A stretch of 64,000 nucleotides of DNA from Conchocele bisecta (taxonomy: Eukaryota > Mollusca > Bivalvia > Lucinida > Thyasiridae). This document shows positions 10,096-21,433 of the stretch, in pieces. The stretch is taken from assembly GCA_029237695.1 (NCBI GenBank), contig CM055265.1:106220773-106284772 (forward strand), given 5' to 3'. The notes beneath the pieces are model-generated. The model had not been told where the DNA came from. It ran no database searches and was given only the letters and a program-made list of their open reading frames with translations. Numbering within the stretch: the first letter of the stretch is position 1; the number at the start of each line of letters is the position of its first letter. The translations under genes were made by a program, and so were the position numbers.

Positions 10096-10191
10096 CCGTG
10101 ATTTGTCCGGACGGTACGAGAGTTATGTGCCCCCAACCAGTCGGCACGTAGCTTCAGTTCTAAATGACATTCCTTCGCATGTCAGTACACA

Positions 10192-10371
10192 ACCGCCTGC
10201 GTTAATCTCGCCAAGATTTGTCATTTTCTTTGTTCAAAATCTTTTGACTATTGTTTTCAAATCAAGCAGCTTGATTGTCTGAGCTCCGGCTCAGCCAATC
10301 AAACTGATTGATTGCGAATTGAGATTATAGATGTTCAGAAACGTTGGCATCTGGGCAAGATTTACGCAGGC
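10192..10371. repeat. Foldback MITE (CGCCTGCGTTAATCTCGCC)
   Basis: Inverted ends CGCCTGCGTTAATCTCGCC and GGGCAAGATTTACGCAGGCG enclose AGCTTGATTGTCTGAGCTCC with further internal symmetry. Confidence 0.6.
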
Positions 10372-10379
10372 GAGTGTGT

Positions 10380-11075
10380 ACAATGTACATCCGTTGATCG
10401 TCACGGGAGCATCAAAGACATTTCACTTAACTTTTAACAAATTTCGGATTAATTATGTCTGCATTCTCCTTGTTTGAACTTTGGATCATGACCAAGAGGT
10501 ACACGGCGATGTCTACGAACAGTTTAGGCCCAACTCATACTGAGCGTCCGTGCAGTCTAGTCAGGATCTACGCTGTTCGTCATGCTGTCATTGAAGTAGT
10601 GGTACTGAAGTTAGTGGAATGGATATGTCATAATCCTGAGATGATTGTACTTATGAAATAGAACATAGCTCTACAATTGTGGAAAATTAGACAATGTCTA
10701 TTTTATCCGCCGGTGGCCAACTTAAGATAAATGTTGTAGTTTAAATTTAATTACATAATACAATATATGTACGCCCATTTAGAATATAGGAATACTGTTA
10801 TTTCAAACCATTGTAGACACACTGTTTCAATACATACATGTACGATGACTACGTGTAGCACAAACTTGAAGATGAAAACTGACCTGCTATGAAAACAATG
10901 TTAATGTTATTACATGTGTAGGCATCCAGTCTCACTTTGCCGCCAGCTGAGAAAGCATACACTGCACTATTTTATACCAGCATAGTCCAGACTCGTAGAC
11001 CGGTCGCTATACATTCTGTAATTCGACAATGTATCCCGGTTATCTACTTAAAGTCACTATGTCACGTAATGCATC
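10380..11075. other. Intergenic, nothing recognised
   Basis: AT-rich; only a weak fragment of the bivalve dispersed repeat at about 10,540-10,600. Confidence 0.4.
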
Positions 11076-11080
11076 TGGGG

Positions 11081-11298
11081 CCCGTTTCACTAAACTTCGT
11101 ACGACTAAACTTTTCATAAGTGCAAATTTAGGATAGTCTGGAAATTTCAATTGATGGATTTATTGAGCATAGGCTGCATATGCAGCCTATGCTCAATAAA
11201 TGTAAATCCAATAATTGTTTGCAAGAAAACATTGTTAATGTGAAATTTGCACTTACGAACATTTTAGTCGTACGAAGTTTAGTGAAACGGCCCCCAGA
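11081..11298. repeat. GTTTCACTAAACTTCG MITE, best-preserved copy
   Basis: 218 bp. Ends GGGGCCCGTTTCACTAAAC / GTTTAGTGAAACGGCCCCC. The centre is a perfect hairpin GGCTGCATATGCAGCC with ATTGAGCATA arms. Confidence 0.8.
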
Positions 11299-11311
11299 TC
11301 CTCAATATATA

Positions 11312-12114
11312 GAAAGGCGTCCACTCAGTAGGCACAAACTGTTCTTTATAGGAATTAAATAAGTGTACAATTGTGTCACTATTCCAACAGTTCTAAAAAT
11401 TACGAGTGCCCGTTATATAGCTATAATCATTTATTAATATTTATTTTATTGATAGCAACTCGCGGTGGTATCAGGCTATTCTCATATGCAAATGAGACAC
11501 GACATTTTTTAATTACTTATAATAATTAAATGCGTCAAATGAACAAAATAATATTTTCTACAGATTGTGAAGTATGATAGATGCACATAAAAAATAAATA
11601 CAGATACTAAATGTGGTCGAGTGGTCTGAGGCGTCGGACTGCTGATCTTACGGTCGTGGGTTCGTGCCTCACCGGAAGCGTGCGTTGTGTCTTGAGCAAG
11701 ACACGTTATCCACACTGCTTCAGTCCACCCAGCTGTAAATGGGTACCGGCTAAATACCGGGAACATCGATTGTATTTGATTGTATTTGATTGTATGTACA
11801 TGTACTTATGAATAAAAATATGATCATATCTATTAAGAGAAAACACTACGAAAAGTTTAAACAGTTCATATAAGCAAATGCTTATATCCGGTCTCTAACA
11901 CTATATGAACTAAGTAGTAATGTCAGTTAACATGTTCAGGAAACACAGTTATCACCCCTGATAGCAGTATTATGTCTGATATAAAATGGATAATAATGTC
12001 AAATAATGAGTGGCGTAATGGTGAATGAATGTTTGTTTTGCCAGAAAATGTCATACATGTATCTACAGAATATACACAGCTACATGTATAACCTGGCATG
12101 AGCCGCATGTACCT
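11312..12114. mobile_element. piggyBac-like TTAA element, diverged, with a SINE inside
   Basis: The left 180 bp match 560-740. The right end is GCATGTACCT followed by TTAA (12,115-12,118). The SINE at 11,612-11,815 sits inside it. Confidence 0.5.
11612..11815 (+). mobile_element. tRNA-derived SINE, Meta-type domain
   Basis: The head carries an RNA polymerase III A box (TGGTCGAGTGGTCTGAGG) and B box (GGTTCGTGCCT at 11,659-11,669), resembling a Leu/Ser-type tRNA. The body contains TGTCTTGAGCAAGACACG and CACCCAGCTGTAAATGGG, which I recall from invertebrate SINEs with the Meta domain. The 3' tail is a short tandem ATTGTATTTG. The tRNA-like part lacks a matching acceptor stem, so it is not a functional tRNA gene. 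Confidence 0.8.
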
Positions 12115-12115
12115 T

Positions 12116-12360
12116 TAACCCTTCAACACCACATGCCTGTATAGTGGTATTGGCAAACAGTGTAGACCGAGATGAGCCGGCTCGTGACGAGCCGTCTCAT
12201 CATGATCTGCACTTTTTGCAAGTAATTTTCATATTTTGAGAACAAAAACACCCCCTTTTCATAAATGGACTAGTCTGAAAATCTTTTTGAGACGATTGGA
12301 TTGGTTACAATATTAACATATCGAAATCCATTCCAGTTACTTGGGGGTGAAAGGGTTATG
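12116..12360. repeat. MITE with AACCCTTTCA ends (GAGCCGGCTCGTGACGAGCC)
   Basis: Ends AACCCTTCAACACC and GGGTGAAAGGGTTA. Interior GATGAGCCGG and TTTGCACTTTTTGCAA-like stretches match 26,728-26,972. Confidence 0.6.
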
Positions 12361-13475
12361 GACCAACTACATGTATATACCTGATCATTGATTGAGTCAT
12401 AGAAAATTGCTTCGTAAATGTGATGGAATATATGTATATACTGCCTCATTACTGTATCCTATACGGCACATAGAGTGGCCAAGTCGGCCATCTTTGTGTG
12501 TTCCAACCATCAGTCAGTTTCACCTGTTCTGCCGTTAAATAAAAAAACTCAAAATGTGAAGTAAAACATATGATATAACGTAGCTAATCACATGTATAAA
12601 AGCCAGGATAACTCCTATCAATTATATTACACCAAACTGTAAAGTATGTCAGTTTTCAGGACAGGTTTGAGCCTATGTTTTTAACTACATGAACCACCAT
12701 TATATATAACATCATACACAGAAAAGTGCACAGTGTATCACATTTACCTGGAAAACCACACAACACATACCATAAGTATATACTCACTACTCACGGTACT
12801 CTGTTATTAGCTATCAAATCCAGTGACATGAATGCAGTTACCTCAGTGTATTGTCCGTGGTGTCTACTCACCTACATGTACTATGCGAGTAAATGTGGCT
12901 TTACCTATGGGTTACGGGTACAGTAACATAGGCTGTGCATCAGATTGGAAAGTTTACACGTTGACATTTATGTTGAGATTGATGGGAAAAATGTTCAGAT
13001 ATCTCGTCTTTTGCTGGCATAATATGTAAAGCTTGCCGTTGTCATATCTGTCCAGTATGTATTGCACACATTTTATTTGATTTACTGTCATATTATTTGC
13101 TGTATGTGTCAAAGGCACGAAATGGTGAAACTGTGCGATGACTTGTACATACAAAGATGGCGGAGATGGCAACTCAATGCTCCATGTAGTATACAGTATC
13201 AAAACAATATTCACAAATGTTATATTCATATATCACATCACTCTTATGAAACAATTATCATTGAAGTGAAGTGTATTTATCTATCACCTAATACCTTAAG
13301 ACGTGTTGCTGTGCATGCACCTCTGGATTGACGACTAGCACACACATGGAAAGGGATACGGAACTGAACATGTATAAATGGACAACGCTATGATAGATGG
13401 ACGACGGTTCCGAAAAAGATGGATGGATAGAAAATAAAACCGTTATTTATTGACTGTTTATGATTATGGCAAGAG
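12361..13475. other. Intergenic, nothing recognised
   Basis: About 1.1 kb without a supported gene or repeat. The open frames present have no recognisable domain or splice context. Confidence 0.4.
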
Positions 13476-13477
13476 AA

Positions 13478-13690
13478 AACGGGATATTTGTGACCAGTGA
13501 ATCTCGTGATAAAATACATGTAGCACACTCATGTAGCCTGCTAGTTAGAATCATGACGGGTGTTTCATTGATGACATGGCGAACAGTGTAGATCCTGAAC
13601 AGACTGTGCGGATGCACAGGCTGATCTGGATATACACTGGTCGCAGAACCAATAGCCCCATTTATCCATTCACAGACAAAAGAGCTGGAA
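13478..13690. repeat. Bivalve dispersed repeat, second good copy
   Basis: ATCCTGAACAGACTGTGCGG and GCACAGGCTGATCTGGATAT align with 9,990-10,050, as do the upstream ACGGGAT and TTTCATTGATG blocks. Confidence 0.6.
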
Positions 13691-13774
13691 GACGAACCTT
13701 TGGAATGTTCCCATATCTCAATAGCGAACAGTGTACATGTAGCTGCACGTTTTCCGCTTTATAGGCAATATATT

Positions 13775-14118
13775 ATAGGAATGAATGGCCTTTTTGTGGA
13801 ATGTATCGGGGTATAAACTTGGAAAAGTCACGGGAATACTGGACGAAGGCCGGAAGGCCTCGTCCAGTATTCCCGCGACTTTTCCAAGTTTATATCCCCG
13901 ATAAATTCAACAAAAAGGCCATTCATTCCTTATAATTCCAGCATTTTAAATAAATTTGTCAAGAAAATGTGTTTATTTTCCGTTTTCTTAAGAATTATTT
14001 TAACTGCGCCTCACGGTTACGGAAAGTAGTTCGGCGTGGGAGTTTACTGGGATATAAATTTTGGACAGATACTTGCTACGGGCCAATCAAATGTTAGGGA
14101 ATTGTGTAAATATTTGTG
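13775..14118 (-). repeat. Two-module A/B MITE nested in the 13.74-kb element
   Basis: Module B (13,775-13,938) is a palindrome with AGGAATGAATGGCC ends and CGGGAATACTGGACG arms. Module A (13,935-14,118) has ATAATTCCAGCA inverted ends. GCAATATAT appears on both sides, a possible 9-bp target duplication. Other copies in reverse order: 19,700-20,065 and 44,577-44,936. Confidence 0.7.
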
Positions 14119-14307
14119 TGCTGGAATTATTGCAATATATAGCAACACCACGTTACACAGTAAAAATGAGCGTAATAGCATTTACACTTCGCGCACTAAA
14201 ATATCAAAATGCCTGAAGGGCTGACGTTTATATATTGCTATATTGTTATTGAGAGACAATTCTACAAAATGTTACAACACTATCACCATAAATTTACATA
14301 ATAAAGT

Positions 14308-14613
14308 ATGTATTAGCAACATTCGTAGGTCACACTCCACGAAGTAGAAAGTAATAAAGAACACTTCAAACGCACATTTGGAAATTCTACTGCGTCATAA
14401 CTCTTATGTAATGGAGTGTAATGCAATGTAATTATAGTTATGTACTCAGAACTATGTAGACCTAAACTCGGTAGGCCACTTCGTTATGAGTACATAACGC
14501 TGCTACATTTCATTACAATGCATTACATAAGAGTGACGACATTTGCGATTGAAGCGTTCTTTGTACTTTCTACTTCGTGGAAAGTGACATAAGAATTTTG
14601 CTAATACACACTT
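14308..14613. repeat. Inverted repeat (CCACGAAGTAGAAAGT arms)
   Basis: Left TGTATTAGCAA and ACTCCACGAAGTAGAAAGT pair with right ACTTTCTACTTCGTGGA and TTTTGCTAATACA. Inner arms share CATTACATAAGAGT and GAGTACATAAC. The left half recurs at 19,345-19,460. Confidence 0.7.
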
Positions 14614-14631
14614 TTGTTTCTATATGTATTC

Positions 14632-14893
14632 TGCCCTCCCAAGTCAAACTGCAGTATCTGTTAAACTGCAGTATCTGCACTATGATGATATGCTATGCTA
14701 TGCTGACCCTGTGCAATCATCCCCCAGGTGGGGATGATTGCACAGGGTCAGCATAGCATCATACATGTAGTGCAGAAACTGCAGTTTAACAGATACTGCA
14801 GTTTGACTTGGGATGATTGCACAGGGTCAGCATAGCATCATAGTGCAGATACTGCAGTTTAACAGATACTGCAGTTTGACTTGGGAGGGCAGT
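14632..14893. repeat. Three-arm hairpin (AAACTGCAGTATCTG)
   Basis: A left arm (CTGCCCTCCCAAGTCAAACT, CAGTATCTGTTAAACTGCAG) is followed by two consecutive copies of the right arm (about 14,722-14,811 and 14,812-14,893), each with GGGATGATTGCACAGGGTCA. Confidence 0.8.
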
Positions 14894-15099
14894 ACTGTGG
14901 TGTAGCGATATAGTGCAACCTGTACGTTGCCTAGTCAAACGGAAACGTGCAGCTGTAAAAGAATGAACAACGATCGATGAGGTGTGACCAAATTTGTAAT
15001 GTTGGACGGTTCCAAAAAAGAGGGATCCTACAAAAACAAAAACTAATTAAAAACACTAATAAAACACAAATTTAATGAATATTATATAAAGAAAAACAT

Positions 15100-15150
15100 T
15101 TCTGTCAGATGGGAGGCCCGAACTGGCAACCTTCCGGTTAACGCCGCGCG
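15100..15150 (-). repeat. tRNA-like SINE head fragment
   Basis: On the minus strand GGTTGCCAGTTCGGGCCTCC resembles a B-box region. The rest of the element is not recognisable. Confidence 0.35.
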
Positions 15151-15427
15151 TGTCATTGTATGGTATCTTCCCCTAAACTTGGACTCGCCCGTCTCGTGGG
15201 TATCTTTGAACATTCAGGCTTTGTTGTACATCTATACATGTATAGGCCTCTTAGCCTGGTCACGAGTCTCATGGAATGTCGCAGGCAGGCGGACGTCAGA
15301 ATTGGTCCGGCAGGTCTGGCCGGTCCAAGACTTTTGACAAAAATATATTTTGATTGGTTTTTAAGCATATTTTATTTGTATATCATTGATTTATAAGTAA
15401 GGCATCAATAGGAGAATATATAGAGGA

Positions 15428-15533
15428 TATTCATATTTTTGCAACGAATATGACATATATGTTCATCGAGTGGGTTTGGAATGTCCATATTTCACGAGTG
15501 CCGTTAACATTTTCGTTGCAAAAATATGAATAT
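15428..15533. repeat. Short element with perfect 22-bp inverted ends
   Basis: ATATTCATATTTTTGCAACG (15,428) is exactly mirrored by CGTTGCAAAAATATGAATAT ending at 15,533; 106 bp overall. Confidence 0.7.
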
Positions 15534-15539
15534 TCTATT

Positions 15540-16080
15540 TATTATATACCGCTCTATGGAAATTAGCAGTTTTTTAGACTGTGTACGGTAATGAATGTGT
15601 ATTTGCAGTCCGGCACTGCAGGTGCGCGTTATGAATATAGATAGCGGAAGTAGTCGTATTGTCACCGGAAGATGTTTATTTCATCCATGAGAACATATGA
15701 CTTTTATTTACATCGTATAACTATGTATTTCATGGGTAGGTATATAATAAAATATACAGAATTATACAAATGTGCTTTGATTGGAAGCAAGCTTATATAA
15801 ATCCTGCATTAACCATTTTAACAAAAATGAGGACAAACATAATAATTTAGTAACTTTTTAATGATTTTTATTGAAATATTCAGCATTACAATCCCGGTCA
15901 TGAATGTAAATATTATTAATAGTATTATTATTATTATAAAAACATGAACAATGCATAGCCCATATGTTACTGTTGACTTGAAAATGGACTTTCGGGTTTT
16001 GTTTTTCGTGTCGGCTGAATCTCGTTTGATAATATTATACTAGCCAATTAGATGCACACATTTCTATTTGCATTTTGTTC
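15540..16080. other. Intergenic, nothing recognised
   Basis: AT-rich, without supported genes or repeats. Confidence 0.4.
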
Positions 16081-16130
16081 TCATTTCGCATGAAAAATAT
16101 ATGTTGACACCACTCAGTGTAACCGTCTCG

Positions 16131-16199
16131 AAATATGTTGTTACCACTCAGTTGAACCGTCTCGACGAGACGGTTCAACTGAGTGGTAACAACATATTT
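16131..16199. repeat. Hairpin MITE (GAACCGTCTCG family)
   Basis: Essentially perfect palindrome AAATATGTTGTTACCACTCA / complement, meeting at CGTCTCGACGAGACG. A stray extra arm fragment precedes it at 16,096-16,130. Confidence 0.8.
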
Positions 16200-16244
16200 A
16201 ACCTAATCAGATATTTAATCATATATTTCAGATATAACCAGTAG

Positions 16245-16545
16245 CCGATTTCATCAACATTGCAAAGTATACTTTTCTAGCAAAGTATACTTTGAGGGAG
16301 TAATCATTTATTTTTCCTGAAATGCATTATTTCATATAAAACTAACAACTGCATATATTTGATGATTAAAAGTATGCAGAATCATTATACTGAATTTATT
16401 ACATTATCACAGCCAAAATTGGCTGTGATAATGTAATAAATTCAGTATAATAAAAATAAATTTATTCTAAAATTGAAAATTTCTCCCTCAAAGTATACTT
16501 TGCTAGGAAAGTATACTTTGCAATGTTGATGAAATAGGCTACTAA
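16245..16545. repeat. Foldback MITE (AAAGTATACTTTGAGGGAG family), complete
   Basis: Ends AGTAGCCGATTTCATCAACA and TGTTGATGAAATAGGCTACT are inverted. The central TTACATTATCACAGCCA hairpin and both AGTATACTTTG blocks are present. Confidence 0.85.
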
Positions 16546-16559
16546 TATTTCCCAGTAAA

Positions 16560-16950
16560 ATAATGGGTTGCATATATATGGGGCGGGTGTGCATCCCTTA
16601 CCTACGCCGGACCAATTGTGTTATGCTTCCGATGCCCCTGATAATATGGTACGTTTTCCAGGCCATATGTTCAAATTTGGCATTGAACTAACATGCACAT
16701 GTGTTGGTGCACATGTTTAGTGTATTAATTACGCAATATTCATTAAGAGGCCAATGACACATACTGGAATTAATACCATTATCACGAGAAGGACAGACAG
16801 TGTATTGTCCCGAGACCTTGGAATAAATCAGATCAACAATATATACATGTATACATATCTTATATAATGTCTGAATCTATTTATCGGTACATAAAGGTTA
16901 CGCTTGCAGATACACATTTTCTTGCGAAATCGGTGTTCAAGATGTTCATG
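16560..16950. other. Intergenic, nothing recognised
   Basis: No supported feature. Confidence 0.4.
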
Positions 16951-16955
16951 TTTAA

Positions 16956-17045
16956 AGGTACATACCCACTCAGTAGGCACAAAATGTTCTTTATAGGAAT
17001 TAAATAAGTGTATAATTGTGTCACTATTCCACCAGTTCTAAAAAT
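16956..17045. repeat. piggyBac-like terminus, truncated
   Basis: TTAA then AGGTACATACCCACTCAGTA and TATAGGAATTAAATAAGTG match the left 90 bp of the 560-1263 element; no right end follows. Confidence 0.65.
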
Positions 17046-17760
17046 ATTGTTAAACAAACTTTATACAGCTCTTTCTGCTATATGATTGTTTATTATCAAA
17101 TGGAGTATCAATTGATCAGCTAGATTTGAATTTGAATCAATATGTTTGATTAAGGGCATTCAAAAGGTCTGTCTCCATTCAATGCGTATTATATGCTAAT
17201 CTCAGACTACGTAAATCAACAAGTTGTTCCGTGTTGGTTCGTGATTTAGATATATTGGCGAATATATGACTTATTATGTGATACAAAAAGCTGATAGCAA
17301 AGCCCAAGATTCGCACAGTCTGGTCAGTGCCTACGCTGCCAGCTCATTTGGTATACTAATGGATATATACCAATACTAAACAATTATCTATGTTTGCAGC
17401 TATTATTAGTAGCATACGTTTTAATCGACCTTGTAGCAACAGAGAATATGGTATTGCATTGTTTAAACATCCTTCAGATTAACTCAGAATTCATAAACGA
17501 TTTTGCTACATGTATATTAAAAAATCACAGAACACCTTGAGAAGACCCACACATCACTGCGGACATACTCGTTTCCTGCGGAAATATTTGTACTTTAAAC
17601 CCTCCCGAATAGGTCCGCGGACATTTTCGTTCATGCGGAATTATTCGTACCTTTCAGTATTGAATATATATATCTAAGCATAGCCGTGTCACACCTACTT
17701 TCGCCGACGTTTCATTAGTAGAACGACGTTGTAATGTTCATGGTACGGAGCCCCGCAGCG
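17046..17760. other. Intergenic, nothing recognised
   Basis: Weak fragment of the bivalve dispersed repeat near 17,310-17,345. No genes. Confidence 0.4.
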
Positions 17761-17777
17761 GACATGGATTTTGTTTT

Positions 17778-17853
17778 TATTAATTCGTTCCCACGAAATA
17801 ACAATTCGTTCCCTCAATTTAACAATTCGTTCCCGCGATATAACAATTCGTTC
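17778..17853. repeat. 22-bp tandem repeat, about 3.5 units
   Basis: Units of AACAATTCGTTCCC plus a variable 8-bp spacer (for example GCGATATA, TCAATTT). Confidence 0.75.
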
Positions 17854-18227
17854 CGGTGGGGACATAAATCGTTTTGCCTGATAATAAAACCTCCATAAAC
17901 ATCTGCCTGTGTATGTATCCCGTCGGGAACGTCTTAGATCTTTATGAACTCCTATAAATGATGGTGAAATATATGGTGTACAGCAACATGCATTGTGTCA
18001 TTTATGTCAGATAATGTAATACGCTTTGCTTATCAGATCGAGTCTACGATCAACAAACATTCTCAACACAAATTAATAGGGCGGCTGCCAAAGGACAGAT
18101 GAACATATTTGCCAAAAATATGGTACGAAATGGCAATCTGGGAATAAGAATAACTTCGATTATAGCCAATGTATCTACGTGTGGAGAGATGGGGTTTGTG
18201 GTTCGAAAACATGAACTTGTTTAATAT

Positions 18228-18445
18228 ACGAGACATGCCATGTGATTTTGTACCTTCGGACATCTGCGTCATTTCATAAAATATGTTCACAAAATTTAAA
18301 AATATTTTCCGTAAATGGCGTCAAAAGTTGACACAAGTTTCAGAGAAACTTTTGACGTTATTGGTGAAAAATATTGTAAATTTTGTAAACGTATTTAATG
18401 AAATTACGCAGATGTCCGAAGGAACAAAATCACATGGCGTGTCTC
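18228..18445. repeat. Foldback MITE (GTACCTTCGGACATCTGCGT)
   Basis: Arms CCATGTGATTTTGTACCTTC, GGACATCTGCGTCATTTCAT and TTACGTCAAAAGTT-like blocks are inverted about 18,340. The arms are slightly diverged. Confidence 0.75.
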
Positions 18446-18619
18446 ATACATGTTTAACTTAACCGAATACTACAGCCAATCTCTGCTACTTTCATTTCTG
18501 TTTTCACGTACATGTAGTAGCAGTAGAACTACTTTTAGGTAACTGCAACATGACTGAACTGTATCTAAAGTAAATAAGACATAGCTTCAATTGCGTGTAC
18601 AGTAGTAGACCCCAAGCAT

Positions 18620-19135
18620 AGTGTCACGTGACAGAACGTGGCTACAACGTGGGCAAACGTGGAACAACGTAAACGTTATCAAATTTGGACATGTTCAAAA
18701 TTCGCTGTCATTTCCACACCACGTACTACAACGTGGCAACAACGAACGTGGCAACAACGTGGCAACAACGTTGTACAACCTGGCTACAACGAGGCTACAA
18801 CGTAGCAAAAAAGTGACAGAACGTGAACAAAACGCGTCCCGCCGGGTGATACGTTCTATTGCGTTTGTTGACACTCTGTGCTGCGGTATGCTACTTTGTT
18901 GCATCGTTGCACCCACGTATGCCGTGCAACGTTATGACACTCTGTGCCACGCTATGGTACGCTGTACTACGTTAAGATATGCATTATGCTACGCTATACT
19001 ACGTTGTACGACGTTGTGCTACGTCTTTGCTACGTTTTATTTAGTACTTTATGGTACGTTGTGATACGCTATGATACGCTCTGCGGCAGCGAGGCATAAC
19101 GATGCACACCGTGGCACAACGTTGCACAACGTGGC
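18620..19135. repeat. CAACGTGGC short-unit repeat with inverted half
   Basis: Degenerate 9-12-bp units (GGCAACAACGT, GGCTACAACGT) run until 18,830; complementary-type units (CTACGCTATACTACGTTGTA) run from 18,900. The 147-residue open frame over it reflects the repeat. Confidence 0.7.
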
Positions 19136-19136
19136 T

Positions 19137-19460
19137 AAGCTGCACATATTCCGCTTTATAGGCAACATATATGTAGGCACTATATCGCTACACCACGTTA
19201 CACAGTAAAAATGTGCGTAATAGCATTTACACTTCGCGCACTAAAATATAGAAAAAGCCTGCAGCTCGTTGACGTTCATACTTTGCTATATTGTTATTGA
19301 CAGACAATGTTACAATATGACGCAAACATATACCATAGACTGAAGTATGTATTAGCAAAAGTCTTAGGTCACTCCACGAAGTATAAAGTAAACAAAGAAC
19401 GCTTCAAACGCACCTTTGGAAAGACTACTCCGTCATAACTCTAATGTAATGAAATGTAAT
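19137..19460. mobile_element. Uninterrupted partial copy of the 13.74-kb element
   Basis: AGCTGCACATATTCCGCTTT, then directly CTATATCGCTACACCACGTT and the CCACGAAGTATAAAGT arm. The B/A insertion seen at 13,775 is absent. The right half is missing. Confidence 0.65.
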
Positions 19461-19574
19461 TAGAGTTATGGACTAAACCAGACTTTGATCTAAGGAAATT
19501 TGCAAACATGAGTGTCAGAAACCGGGCACAACGGCGCGGCCACAACGTGACACTGTGACTGGGGTATAATAATT

Positions 19575-19627
19575 GTAAAACGATGTTTTCGTTGGTGAAA
19601 CGTTTAAACCAACGAAAACATCGTTTA
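19575..19627. repeat. Perfect hairpin (GTTTTCGTTGG)
   Basis: AAACGATGTTTTCGTTGGT / ACCAACGAAAACATCGTTT with a roughly 10-nt loop. Confidence 0.7.
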
Positions 19628-19699
19628 CTAGTTAAAAAAAACACGATGTGTAAACGACACAACATGGCTTGAAGGAAGAGGAAATTAATTTAAATGCAC

Positions 19700-20065
19700 A
19701 CCGTTATAATTCCAGCACAAAAATATTTACACAACTCCCTAACATTTGATTGGTCCGTTGCAAGTCTCCGTCCAAAAGTTATATCCCAGTAAACTCCATG
19801 CCGAACTACTTTCCGTAACCGTCAGGCGCAGTTAAAATAATTCTTAAGAAAACGGAAAATAAACACATTTTCTTGATGAATTTATTTCAGATGCTGGAAT
19901 TATAAGGAATGAATGGCCTTTTTGTGGAATTTATCGGGGATATAAACTTGGAAAAGTCGCGGGAATACTGGACGAGGCCTTCCGGCCTTCGTCCAGTATT
20001 CCCGCGACTTTTCCAAGTTTATACCCCGATAAATTCCACAAAAAGGCCATTCATTCCTATAGTAC
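19700..20065 (+). repeat. Two-module A/B MITE, copy 2
   Basis: Module A (ATAATTCCAGCACAAAAATA ... GCTGGAATTAT, to about 19,903) then palindrome B (AGGAATGAATGGCC ... ending 20,060). Order is reversed relative to 13,775-14,118, i.e. the opposite orientation. Confidence 0.75.
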
Positions 20066-20680
20066 AGAACGATCGTTTTCCATTCGATTTCGTTTGATTT
20101 GCGTGGGAACCGTCGACAAATCTTTGCTGTTTGTGTGACAAAATATCGGCCCAATCCATACTCTTCAGTCCTGTGCCGCTGTCTGCAAATCTGAAATTCA
20201 TACAAATGCCACTGTATTGTTGAATAGTTTACCTAGATCGTATATTGCTGATTATCTAGAGCATGCCAAATTAATTACAAATACAATGTGTTTTTATTGT
20301 TGTGCAATGATTTGCAAATGTTACACTGACACCGAATACATTACACAAGTATTTTGACGGTGGTATTATAGTTGTAGTAAGGCATTATTACAGTTCTTAA
20401 AGTAGAGCAACTGCATACAGTTCACCCCAACCTTCGACCCTTTGGTCTACAAATGACATTCTGCCATTGTGCGTAGAAACAATAGGTTTATTAGATCGTC
20501 AGGACAATGGCTTCCCGGGACGTGAACTTCAAGGCTATCTGACATTCCATCTAACATCACGAATCTACCACAGTGTCACTATCTCATATGGTGACAATGT
20601 TTGCGTAGATGTATACTCATTATGGTACAATACATGAAGGATCTTACATGAGTGATGACTACAATATCATGTGTACATGT
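20066..20680. other. Intergenic, nothing recognised
   Basis: No supported genes or repeats in about 600 bp. Confidence 0.4.
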
Positions 20681-20684
20681 AATA

Positions 20685-20830
20685 AACAAGTTTACTGATT
20701 TCGTAAGAAACGAGGCTATGCCGAGTTTCTTATGAAATCAGTCAACGAGTTTAATAAACATCATATTAAATCAACATAAATGTTATATTGTATTTATTGT
20801 ATAAGCACATCATCATAATTTGAAATGTTT
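20685..20830. repeat. MITE fragment (AAGAAACGAGGCT hairpin)
   Basis: Arms GATTTCGTAAGAAACGAGGC / GAGTTTCTTATGAAATC, then a CATATTAAATCAAC flank. The same order recurs at 48,600-48,740. Confidence 0.65.
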
Positions 20831-20869
20831 AACATATTTAAATGTAAGCATTTTTTCATCAATAACAAA

Positions 20870-21240
20870 AATGTCACCCTCCCCAAATGTTTTGTATTTG
20901 ATAAAATTCCGTCAAATATTGATTTTATTGCGAAAAAACTATTTTCCTATGGGAATTTAACATGGGGGCTAAACATAGACTTTTTTTAATAATGTTTTAT
21001 TTGTGGACCGATTTTCAAAAACTAACTTTATTTTCCTTAGGTACGTCATTTGCAAGCGATCTAGCCAGGTTTCTGAGTCAATTTCCATTTTTAATTTCGT
21101 TTTTTTACCCCTCCCCCAAATCTTTCACCTCTTTTCTCCCCATGTTAATTTCCCATATAAAAGTCGCTATAAAATCAATATTTGATGGAATTTCATTAAA
21201 CAAAAAAAGTTTGGGAGGGTCACACTTTCTGTAAATATTG
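20870..21240. repeat. Diverged copy of the 22.6-kb inverted-repeat element
   Basis: Shares TCAAATATTGATTTTATTGC, GGACCGATTTT and AGTCAATTTCC with 22,760-23,095. Local ends GTCACCCTCCCCAAA / TTTGGGAGGGTCACAC are inverted. Confidence 0.6.
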
Positions 21241-21433
21241 TCATGAAAAATCGCACAACTCCTTAGGTAGAAAATCACATGGCTTGCCTCATTTACATGG
21301 TGAACAGATAAAAAGGCACGGGGCATGTCAATTCAGCAAAATATTTAACCTAAAATAAATCATGCGTATGCCCTCGTACGCGTACGTATATTTGTTATTC
21401 TCTTTGGGTAAACCTGTAAAAAGGTAATTACAA

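Larger units (their letters stand above)
13741..14957. mobile_element. 1.2-kb element with AGCTGCACGTTTTCCG ends, carrying nested MITEs
   Basis: Inverted ends AGCTGCACGTTTTCCG (13,742) and CGGAAACGTGCAGCT (about 14,941-14,955), plus a sub-terminal pair (CTATATCGCTACACCAC and its complement at 14,891-14,917). A partial, uninterrupted relative lies at 19,137-19,460. The interior holds the B+A module (13,775-14,118), an inverted repeat with CACGAAGTAGAAAGT arms (14,308-14,613) and a multi-arm hairpin (14,632-14,893). No coding sequence. Confidence 0.65.

Noticed and set aside
11612..11685. tRNA-Leu/Ser gene
   Set aside because: The 3' side continues into a SINE body and the acceptor stem does not pair.
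18621..19064. 147-residue plus-strand frame
   Set aside because: Made of the CAACGTGGC short repeat; no domain.
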